From Sphingobacteriales bacterium (GTDB lineage: Bacteria > Bacteroidota > Bacteroidia > Sphingobacteriales > Sphingobacteriaceae): a stretch of DNA of 5,511 bases. A model generated the notes under the pieces. That model had not been told where the DNA came from, did not search any database, and saw only the letters and a list, made by a program, of their open reading frames with translations. The translations under genes were made by a program, and so were the position numbers. The stretch is taken from positions 1 through 5,511 of the forward strand of contig CANJWU010000086.1 in NCBI GenBank assembly GCA_947478655.1, in the 5' to 3' direction. Positions 1-5,511 of this stretch are shown in pieces (positions within the stretch are counted from its first letter, which is position 1; every line of letters begins with the position of its first letter).

Positions 1-455
1 CAAAATATGCTTTACCCGAATTAATAGCAACTAAAGGGGTATTGGTAGGCGTGAGCTCTATTGCAGGCTATAAAGGTCTTCCAGGCCGAACAGGTTATTC
101 TGCTTCTAAGTTTGCCATGCAAGGGTTTTTAGAAAGTGTAAGGGTCGAAAATTTGTATAATGGCTTAAGTGTTTTAATCGCTTGCCCTGGTTTTACCGCA
201 TCTAATATTCGTTCGGTCGCTCGATCTAAAGATGGCTTGCCTCAAGGCGAATCGCCCATGGACGAAAAAAATATCATGCAACCCGAACAAGTAGCATTGG
301 AAATTGTGCAGGCGGTAAAGCAGCGTAAACGCAGCCTAATTCTTACTTTTCAAGGAAAACTAACCGTTTGGTTAGCTAAACATTTCCCTGCATTGACCGA
401 TCAATTAATTTTCAATCATTTTGCCAAAGAGCCCGATTCACCTTTAAAAAAATAA
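1..455 (+). CDS. Short-chain dehydrogenase/reductase (SDR), C-terminal part, cut by left edge
   Basis: This is the last 150 codons of a classical SDR, an NAD(P)-dependent oxidoreductase of the cytoplasm. The frame is open to the left edge, with the first whole codon at position 3, so the Rossmann cofactor-binding N-terminus (TGxxxGxG) lies outside the window and the cofactor cannot be judged. The catalytic motifs are visible: the serine in the VSSIAG stretch (codon 57-59) stands 13 residues before the tyrosine of YSASK (Tyr codon 96-98, Lys codon 108-110), the classical Ser/Tyr/Lys spacing. A CPGFTASNIR segment follows, matching the PG motif after the active site. The tail, with KLTVWLAKHFPAL and ending AKEPDSPLKK, resembles SDRs often seen in Bacteroidota. 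Substrate is unknown. A TTG at 42 lies inside the fold and is not the start. The next gene starts one base after the TAA, so the two are probably co-transcribed. Confidence 0.93.
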   Translation, partial: KYALPELIATKGVLVGVSSIAGYKGLPGRTGYSASKFAMQGFLESVRVENLYNGLSVLIACPGFTASNIRSVARSKDGLPQGESPMDEKNIMQPEQVALEIVQAVKQRKRSLILTFQGKLTVWLAKHFPALTDQLIFNHFAKEPDSPLKK

Positions 456-456
456 T

Positions 457-1146
457 ATGAGCAGTTTAAGCCCTTTGCAAACTCAAATCATTGTTGCTTT
501 ATTTTTCGCATTGGCTTTAAGTTATATTCCGGTTATTGGCAAATTTTTAAAATGTTTTAATACACTCATTCACGAAAGTGCGCATGCTACATGTAGTTTG
601 TTTTTTGCAGGCGAGGTGCTTTCTATAGACTTATTCCACACCGGCGCAGGCTTAGCCACCACCAAGGCGAGTAATTGGTTTACTAAATTCTTTGTTTCCT
701 TAGCTGGCTATGTTGGATCCTCTATGTTTGCCATTCTATGTGTTTATTTAATTTTTTATAATCACGCAGTTTATATTTTATTTATTTTTTTTAGCCTTAG
801 TTTACTCAATTTAATTTTTTGGGTTCGCAATGTATATGGAATTGTTTGGCTTAGTGTTGTTTCAATTATTATTGGCTTATTGTTTTATAAAGGCAGTGTG
901 GAATATCAAAACTATGCAGCCATATTAATTGGCGCAGTCGTATTCGTAGACGCTTGGGTTTCTTCCCTCATTATTTTAATCATCAGTATAAAAGATGCTA
1001 AAAATGCAGGTGATGCCAAAAATTTACAGCAGCTTACTTATTTACCAAGTTTTATTTGGGGCTTGTTTTTCTTTGCACAGGCTACTATAGCTGCACTGTG
1101 GTCGGTTCAGCTATTTGTTCCGAGTCTTTGGTTGATCGTAAAATAG
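457..1146 (+). CDS. M50B-like membrane metallopeptidase family protein
   Basis: This is a 229-residue, very hydrophobic integral membrane protein. A first membrane segment (about 8-28) is followed by HESAH at residues 39-43, a zinc-binding HExxH motif at the membrane edge. Further hydrophobic segments lie near 74-100, 104-122, 128-144, 153-178 and 197-226. RNVYG (124-128) and DAKNLQQLTYLPSFIWG (186-202) resemble conserved positions of the M50B-like group, where an Asp precedes a short leucine-rich helix and a proline/tryptophan membrane segment. Length is normal for these compact proteins. By family it would be a zinc metallopeptidase of the inner membrane, but no third zinc ligand can be assigned by eye, and neither activity nor substrate is established. 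It begins one base after the SDR stop, consistent with translational coupling. Its last 62 bases overlap the 3' end of nhaA on the other strand. The ATG at 457 is followed by a short polar stretch and then the first membrane segment, so the start looks right. Confidence 0.72.
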   Translation: MSSLSPLQTQIIVALFFALALSYIPVIGKFLKCFNTLIHESAHATCSLFFAGEVLSIDLFHTGAGLATTKASNWFTKFFVSLAGYVGSSMFAILCVYLIFYNHAVYILFIFFSLSLLNLIFWVRNVYGIVWLSVVSIIIGLLFYKGSVEYQNYAAILIGAVVFVDAWVSSLIILIISIKDAKNAGDAKNLQQLTYLPSFIWGLFFFAQATIAALWSVQLFVPSLWLIVK

Positions 1147-2275
1147 CAAATCCTATTATACCTGAAATAATCGAAGCGGCCAGTATGGCTAGCTTTGCAG
1201 TAGTTTGCGTTTGCAAATCGGAAAAGGAAAGTAGTGCTATAAAAATAGACATGGTAAATCCAATACCAGCTAAAAATCCGGCGCCAATAATATGCTTAGC
1301 ATTACAATGTGTTGGCATGGCAGACCATTTTAATTGAATGGCGATATAGGTAAATAAACTAATGCCAATTACTTTTCCAAAAATTAATCCAAAGCCAATA
1401 CCTAAACCAATAGGGCTACTTAGGCTGCTGAGTGCTTCCACATTCAATACAATGGCCGTATTGACCAAAGCAAATAATGGCATGATGAAAAATGCAACGG
1501 GCTTGGCTAATTGTTTTTCGAGGTATTCTAGCGGCGATATTTTATATCCTTTATTTGTGGGAATTGTTAAGGCTAATATAACACCAGCAATGGTTGCATG
1601 TATTCCAGATTGGTATATAAAGTACCATAAAAAAAGCCCAATGATTAAGTAGAAAAATAAATGCCTCACATTTTTCTTATTCAAGAATAATAAAATTAAA
1701 GTACAAGCCAAGGCCATGAATAAATAAGCCCATTGAATGCTTGCAGTATAAAAAATAGCAATCACCACTATGGCACCTAGATCATCGACTATGGCAAGGG
1801 CCATTAAAAATATTTTCAAAGAAAGTGGTACTTTTTTTCCAAGCAGCGAAATAATTGCCACAGCAAAGGCAATATCGGTGGCCATTGGAATGCCCCATCC
1901 GCTTATGTTTGCAGTGCCAAAATTAAATAGGCTATAAAATAATGCAGGTATCAGCATACCGCCAATTGCTGCAAAAATTGGCAAGCTCGATTGTTTCCAA
2001 CTCGCTAGTTCTCCTTCTATTAATTCGCGTTTTATTTCTAAACCAACTAATAAAAAAAACACCGACATCAATACTTCATTTACTAAAAAATGAATATTTA
2101 ATTGATCGGGAAAAATGGTAATACTTGTAGTTAAAAAATGATGATAAGCTTCACCCAAACCACTATTCGCAAGGCTGATGGAAATTGCCACACAGAAAAG
2201 TAAAATAATTCCGCCAATGCTATTCGATCGGAAGAATAAAGTAAATGGTTGAAATATTTTTTGAATCTTACCCAT
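1085..2275 (-). CDS. nhaA: Na+/H+ antiporter NhaA
   Basis: This 396-residue inner-membrane protein exchanges cytoplasmic Na+ (or Li+) for external protons, controlling sodium load and internal pH. It aligns along its length with E. coli NhaA (388 residues). The transport-site residues are present: TDIAF with Asp134, VDDLGA with Asp164-Asp165 (E. coli D133, D163, D164) and FGKVIGIS with Lys301 (E. coli K300). GLEIKREL (78-85) keeps the acidic residues linked to pH activation, and SGIHATIAG holds His226, equivalent to E. coli His225. GIGFTMSIFIA (337-347) is the conserved late membrane segment. The charged tail (about 380-396) is dispensable-looking and is the part encoded in the overlap with the M50-like gene. 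The ATG at 2275 lies 5 bases after the YciO-like stop, so nhaA is probably the second gene of that transcript. No separate promoter or strong Shine-Dalgarno sequence is visible, and no terminator is evident after the TAG. Confidence 0.97.
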   Translation of the reverse strand: MGKIQKIFQPFTLFFRSNSIGGIILLFCVAISISLANSGLGEAYHHFLTTSITIFPDQLNIHFLVNEVLMSVFFLLVGLEIKRELIEGELASWKQSSLPIFAAIGGMLIPALFYSLFNFGTANISGWGIPMATDIAFAVAIISLLGKKVPLSLKIFLMALAIVDDLGAIVVIAIFYTASIQWAYLFMALACTLILLFLNKKNVRHLFFYLIIGLFLWYFIYQSGIHATIAGVILALTIPTNKGYKISPLEYLEKQLAKPVAFFIMPLFALVNTAIVLNVEALSSLSSPIGLGIGFGLIFGKVIGISLFTYIAIQLKWSAMPTHCNAKHIIGAGFLAGIGFTMSIFIALLSFSDLQTQTTAKLAILAASIISGIIGFAILRSTKDSEQIAEPTTVQL

Positions 2276-2280
2276 ATATT

Positions 2281-2901
2281 TTATAAATAACTTTCAAAAT
2301 TACCTTTACCTTGGCGAACAATAACTGGCTCATCGCTAGTATAATCAACTACGGTAGAAGCTTGTAATTCGCCGTAACCACCATCAATTACCAAATCTAC
2401 TAGGTCTTTATATTTTTCATAAATCAATTCGGGGTCGGTAGAATATTCCACTACTTCATCGTCGTCGTGAATAGATGTACTTACAATTGGATTACCTAAT
2501 AATTTAACAATGCTGCGAGCTATATCGTTATCGGGTACGCGGATGCCTACCGTTTTTTTATTTGAATGCATGAGTTTTGGCACTTTATTATTGGCATTTA
2601 AAATAAAAGTGAAAGGGCCGGGGAGAGCATGTTTCAATACCCTAAAAACGGCATTATCTATGGGTTTCACAAAATCCGATAAATGGCTTAAATCTGCACA
2701 TATAAATGATAGATTTGCTTTTTCAGGATTGATGTTTCGAATTTTACACAGCTTTTCTATTGCCTTGGCTTGGTAAATATCACAGCCTAATCCATAAACG
2801 GTATCGGTTGGATATATTATGATTCCACCATTGCGCAAACAGGCTACCACTTCTGCTAGCTGTTTTTCGTTTGGATTGTTGGGATAGAGTTTTATTAGCA
2901 C
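2281..2901 (-). CDS. yciO: YciO/Sua5/YrdC-family protein (L-threonylcarbamoyladenylate synthase-like)
   Basis: This 206-residue soluble protein has the YrdC-like fold. TsaC/Sua5 members make threonylcarbamoyl-AMP from threonine, bicarbonate and ATP for the t6A37 tRNA modification. Visible motifs are PTDTVYGLGCD (31-41), a K-x-R at 53-55, LPGPFTFIL (93-101), GIRVP (119-123) and ASTVVD (181-186). The S-x-N motif of TsaC/Sua5 reads STS here (141-143), as in E. coli YciO, which has the same length; there is no Sua5 C-terminal domain. I therefore place it in the YciO subfamily, whose role in t6A is less certain than that of TsaC. The start is a GTG: no in-frame ATG lies close upstream, and the GTG gives an N-terminus (MLIKLYPNNPN) that lines up with relatives. 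An AAAGG string overlaps the GTG and is too close to act as its ribosome site. It is the first gene of a pair with nhaA and lies just after the sucC terminator. Confidence 0.9.
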   Translation of the reverse strand: MLIKLYPNNPNEKQLAEVVACLRNGGIIIYPTDTVYGLGCDIYQAKAIEKLCKIRNINPEKANLSFICADLSHLSDFVKPIDNAVFRVLKHALPGPFTFILNANNKVPKLMHSNKKTVGIRVPDNDIARSIVKLLGNPIVSTSIHDDDEVVEYSTDPELIYEKYKDLVDLVIDGGYGELQASTVVDYTSDEPVIVRQGKGNFESYL

Positions 2902-2915
2902 CTTTAAATATCCAT

Positions 2916-2949
2916 AAAAAAAGCCAATTAGAAAATCTAATTGGCTTTT
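2916..2949 (-). terminator. Rho-independent terminator of sucC
   Basis: A perfect 14-bp inverted repeat (2919-2932 pairing with 2936-2949, core GCCAATTAGA/TCTAATTGGC) encloses a 3-base loop. On the minus strand it is followed by an unbroken run of seven T (complement of 2916-2922), of which four also pair in the stem. It begins 18 bases after the sucC stop codon, which makes it the end of the sucC transcript. Its U-tract ends only 14 bases before the GTG of the YciO-like gene. Confidence 0.9.
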
Positions 2950-2967
2950 AAATTTTTTGTGCTAGTA

Positions 2968-4161
2968 TTATTTTGACAATACTTGTTTAACTAAGTCTGC
3001 TGCATCTTGTAAGGCAATTGCAGAAAATACTTTTAAACCAGATTCGTCAATTAATTTTTTAGCTTCTTCTGCGTTGGTTCCTTGTAAACGCACAATAATT
3101 GGCACTGGAATATTTCCAATGTTTTTATAAGCATCAATTACCCCTTGCGCAACACGGTCGCATCTTACAATACCACCAAAAATATTAATTAAAATTGCTT
3201 TCACATTTGGGTCTTTCAAGATAATTTGAAAACCAGCTTCTACAGTTGTTGCATTAGCCGTTCCACCAACATCTAAAAAGTTTGCAGGATCACCACCCGA
3301 TAATTTAATGATGTCCATCGTAGCCATTGCCAATCCAGCACCATTCACCATACAACCAACATTACCATCTAATTTCACATAATTCAAATTAGATTTTCCA
3401 GCTTCTACTTCGGTAGGGTCTTCTTCTAATTCATCACGCATCGCTAAGTAATCTGGATGACGGTACAAAGCATTTTCGTCTAAATTAACTTTAGCATCTA
3501 CGGCTAATATTTTATTATCCGAAGTTTTTAAAACTGGATTGATTTCAAACATAGCCGAATCGGTTGCTTCGTATGCTTTGTAAAGCGCTGCCACAAATTT
3601 GGTCATTTCTTTAAATGCTTCACCCGATAAACCTAAATTGAAAGCAATTTTTCTAGTTTGAAAACCTTGTAAACCAACTTTAGGATCAATTTCTTCTTTG
3701 AAAATTAAATGAGGCGTGTGCTCTGCAACTTCTTCAATGTCCATTCCACCTTCAGTAGAGTACATGATAATGTTTCGGCCACTTGCTCTGTTTAATAATA
3801 CGCTCATGTAAAACTCTTTTGTTTCAGATTCGCCAGGATAATACACATCTTCTGCGATCAACACTTTATTTACTTTTTTACCTTCTGCGCCTGTTTGAGG
3901 AGTAATTAACTGCATGCCGATAATCTGGCTTGCTTTTTCTTTCACATCGTCAAGGGTTTTAGCCAATTTTACACCACCACCTTTTCCTCTACCACCTGCA
4001 TGAATTTGTGCTTTCACAACCCACCATCCAGTTCCAGTTGTTTTTTGAAGTTCTTGTGCAGCAGTAACGGCTTGTTCGGCTGTTTCAGCAACAATACCTT
4101 CTTGAATACGTACGCCAAATGATTTTAAAATTGATTTTCCTTGATATTCGTGAATGTTCAT
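2968..4161 (-). CDS. sucC: Succinyl-CoA synthetase (ADP-forming type), beta subunit
   Basis: This 397-residue protein is the beta subunit of succinyl-CoA synthetase, the TCA-cycle enzyme joining succinyl-CoA/succinate interconversion to nucleotide phosphorylation; it works with the alpha subunit SucD in the cytoplasm. The N-terminal ATP-grasp part shows MNIHEYQGK, VVKAQIHAGGRGKGGGVKL (48-66) and STEGGMDIEEVAEHTPHLI (135-153). FEINPV (205-210) and VDAK (221-224) carry the expected metal and nucleotide ligands. The C-terminal ligase part has GNVGCMVNGAGLAMATMDII (266-285), NFLDVGG (294-300), NIFGGIVRCD (326-335) and IVRLQGTNAEE (356-366). It is slightly longer than the 388-residue E. coli protein, mainly from a small insertion near 105-115. 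I place the start at ATG 4161 because family members begin at this MNxHEYQ sequence; the frame stays open to a TTG at 4209, but that extension covers the likely promoter. No sucD is present. It stands alone between its own promoter candidate and a strong terminator. Nucleotide specificity (ATP or GTP) is not certain from sequence. Confidence 0.98.
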   Translation of the reverse strand: MNIHEYQGKSILKSFGVRIQEGIVAETAEQAVTAAQELQKTTGTGWWVVKAQIHAGGRGKGGGVKLAKTLDDVKEKASQIIGMQLITPQTGAEGKKVNKVLIAEDVYYPGESETKEFYMSVLLNRASGRNIIMYSTEGGMDIEEVAEHTPHLIFKEEIDPKVGLQGFQTRKIAFNLGLSGEAFKEMTKFVAALYKAYEATDSAMFEINPVLKTSDNKILAVDAKVNLDENALYRHPDYLAMRDELEEDPTEVEAGKSNLNYVKLDGNVGCMVNGAGLAMATMDIIKLSGGDPANFLDVGGTANATTVEAGFQIILKDPNVKAILINIFGGIVRCDRVAQGVIDAYKNIGNIPVPIIVRLQGTNAEEAKKLIDESGLKVFSAIALQDAADLVKQVLSK

Positions 4162-4179
4162 TTTTTTTAGAATTTGGCG

Positions 4180-4209
4180 TAAAAATACATCTATTTTGCG
4201 TTTAATCAA
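4180..4209 (-). promoter_or_regulatory. Candidate Bacteroidota-type promoter for sucC
   Basis: On the minus strand a TTG (complement of 4207-4209) is followed after 19 bases by TATTTTTA (complement of 4180-4187). This fits the Bacteroidota -33 TTG / -7 TAnnTTTG pattern with one mismatch in the last base of the -7 box. Transcription would start near 4173, giving a leader of only about a dozen bases before the sucC ATG. The position supports the ATG at 4161 over a longer frame beginning at the TTG. AT-rich DNA yields such matches by chance, so this is a prediction only. Confidence 0.42.
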
Positions 4210-4256
4210 GCATATTTTTTACAAAACTGAATAGATTTTATCTGTATTTTCGCGCC

Positions 4257-5511
4257 ATGCGATTGATACCCTTTGCTGCTTTCTTATTCCTATGCATAAA
4301 TGCTAGCGCTGCCGATACCCAAAGGCCGGCCTATGTGTCGCATCGTATCAGTCAAAACATTAAAATTGATGGACAAATCAACGAAATGGATTGGCATACT
4401 GCACCAAGCATTACCGAGTTCAAACAACAAGAACCCTTTCAAAATATTAATCCTTCCGAACCCACTTTAGTAAAAATTATTTATAACGATGATGCTATTT
4501 ATATCAGTGCGCAATTATGCGACGGCAAACCAGATAGTATTCAAAAAGAATTTTCTGTTCGAGATAAATACATGTATAACGATTGGTTCAGCGTGAGCTT
4601 TGATACCTATTACGATTTTCAAAATACTTTTACTTTTGGTGTAACAGCTGCAGGCGTTCAGTTTGATGAAAAAGCTAATACTGATAATTTTGATGCCATT
4701 TGGGAGAGCGCTGTAAAAATAACCCAAGATGGTTGGAATGTGGAAATGAAAATTCCCTATTCGGCTATTCGTTTTCCGAATAAAAACGAACAAAAATGGG
4801 GCGTTCAAATTTTAAGAAATATTAGGCGCAAAAGAGAATTGCTTTCTTGGCCATTTATTGAACCTACTTTAAAAAATCGAATCGCTTATTTTGGTGATAT
4901 AGTAGGTATTACACAAATCAACGCACCCTTGCGTTTATCACTTACCCCTTATTTAGGTTTAACGGAAAACCATTACCCAGCCAACATTATGGGCCAAAGT
5001 AATTTTTCATCGGCTTATAATGCAGGCCTCGATTTAAAATATGGTATCAACGATAGTTATACATTAGATTTAACTCTTGCACCCGATTTTGGGCAAGTAC
5101 AATCGGATAATAAAATTTTAAATTTAAGTGCATTCGAAGTGCAGTATCAAGAAAACCGACCGTTTTTTATCGAAGGCACCGAGTTATTTAATGTAGGGAA
5201 TTTATTTTATCCAAGACGAATTGGCGGAACACCCAAGGGTTTTGCCAGCGTAGAGAATATGCGCAGCGATTCAAGTATACAAATACTTAGCAATCCGGGG
5301 CAAGTGCAATTAATCAATGCTACCAAAGTTACTGGTCGCAGTCCAAGTGGATTAGGCATTGGTTTTTTAAATGCCATTACCTCGCAAACAGAAGCTACAA
5401 TTAGGTTAGAGAGTGGCGAAGAAAAAACAATTGTGACAGAGCCTTTCAGCAATTATAATATTATTTCTTTCAATCAAACATTGAAACACAATAGTTTTAT
5501 TTCTTTTATGA
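4257..5511 (+). CDS. Exported CBM9-like/DUF5916 domain protein, cut by right edge
   Basis: The frame from ATG 4257 stays open to the right edge: 418 codons with no stop. Residues 1-18 form a Sec signal peptide (MRLIPF, hydrophobic core, ASA before Ala19). Cys13 lacks a lipobox context, so it is probably not a lipoprotein. Residues about 30-220 resemble a family 9 carbohydrate-binding-like beta-sandwich: IDGQINEMDW (37-46), then YNDDAIYISAQL and later WNVEMKIPYSAIRFP. The second part carries the DUF5916 signature: APDFGQVQSD (275-284), LNLSAFEVQYQENRPFFIEG (288-307) and LFYPRRIGG (315-323). Full members of this family are usually considerably longer, so several hundred residues are probably missing. 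Function is unknown; alternating polar/hydrophobic stretches and the signal peptide suggest an outer-membrane or periplasmic location, which is inference. No in-frame ATG, GTG or TTG precedes this start before a stop at 4203. No Shine-Dalgarno sequence and no convincing promoter is seen in the 95-base gap shared with sucC. Confidence 0.93.
   Translation, partial: MRLIPFAAFLFLCINASAADTQRPAYVSHRISQNIKIDGQINEMDWHTAPSITEFKQQEPFQNINPSEPTLVKIIYNDDAIYISAQLCDGKPDSIQKEFSVRDKYMYNDWFSVSFDTYYDFQNTFTFGVTAAGVQFDEKANTDNFDAIWESAVKITQDGWNVEMKIPYSAIRFPNKNEQKWGVQILRNIRRKRELLSWPFIEPTLKNRIAYFGDIVGITQINAPLRLSLTPYLGLTENHYPANIMGQSNFSSAYNAGLDLKYGINDSYTLDLTLAPDFGQVQSDNKILNLSAFEVQYQENRPFFIEGTELFNVGNLFYPRRIGGTPKGFASVENMRSDSSIQILSNPGQVQLINATKVTGRSPSGLGIGFLNAITSQTEATIRLESGEEKTIVTEPFSNYNIISFNQTLKHNSFISFM

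Noticed and set aside
42..44. TTG at 42 as the start of a 137-residue protein
   Set aside because: The frame is open to the left edge and the residues before the TTG fit the SDR fold, so this is an internal leucine of a gene cut by the window.
1147..1240. Possible terminator for the M50-like gene after 1146
   Set aside because: Only a 3-4 bp GCC/GGC pairing near 1180 with no T-run follows, well below what a terminator needs.
1056..1652. Two plus-strand open frames (1056-1337 and 1362-1652) antisense to nhaA
   Set aside because: They lie opposite a fully conserved nhaA, show no recognisable domain and have composition expected of a shadow frame.
2510..2776. Plus-strand open frame opposite the YciO-like gene
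   Set aside because: It is antisense to a conserved coding region with no domain or start signal of its own.
4162..4209. Sixteen-residue N-terminal extension of SucC from a TTG at 4209
   Set aside because: SucC proteins begin at MNxHEYQ, and the extension overlaps the candidate promoter; its TTG is the proposed -33 element.
4257..4320. Lipoprotein signal at Cys13 of the DUF5916 protein
   Set aside because: The residues before the Cys are Phe-Leu-Phe-Leu, lacking the small residue at -1 of a lipobox; an ASA-Ala signal peptidase I site follows.
4515..5452. Two minus-strand open frames (4515-4808 and 5207-5452)
   Set aside because: Both lie opposite the DUF5916 coding region, whose conserved motifs show the plus strand is the coding one.

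Overview
The window looks like ordinary chromosomal DNA from a member of the Bacteroidota. It is AT-rich, its start regions carry no clear Shine-Dalgarno sequences, and one promoter resembles the Bacteroidota -33/-7 type. It also ends in a DUF5916 protein, a family typical of that phylum. Genus cannot be assigned from the sequence alone. I see no tRNA, rRNA, CRISPR array, insertion sequence, attachment site or prophage gene.

Layout. (1) Positions 1-1146, plus strand: the C-terminal half of a classical short-chain dehydrogenase/reductase (SDR), cut by the left edge. One base after its stop begins a small integral membrane protein with an HExxH motif, resembling M50B-like metallopeptidases. (2) Positions 1085-2901, minus strand: a two-gene unit, a YciO/Sua5-family protein and then the Na+/H+ antiporter NhaA, 5 bases apart. 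The end of nhaA overlaps the end of the M50-like gene tail to tail by 62 bp. (3) Positions 2916-2949: a strong 14-bp stem-loop with a U-tract on the minus strand, which ends the sucC transcript. (4) Positions 2968-4161, minus strand: sucC, the beta subunit of succinyl-CoA synthetase, with a candidate promoter at 4180-4209. (5) Positions 4257-5511, plus strand: a divergent, exported CBM9-like/DUF5916 protein that runs off the right edge without a stop.

The genes do not form one pathway. sucC belongs to the TCA cycle and appears to be its own transcription unit; no sucD is present here. NhaA handles sodium and pH homeostasis. The YciO-like protein belongs to the threonylcarbamoyl-AMP synthase superfamily. 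The SDR and the M50-like protein are probably co-transcribed, but their substrates are unknown. The DUF5916 protein is the least understood product and probably acts in the cell envelope. I found no convincing new multi-gene system. The points worth a second look are the DUF5916 gene, the tail-to-tail overlap, and the terminator placed almost against the start of the YciO-like gene.
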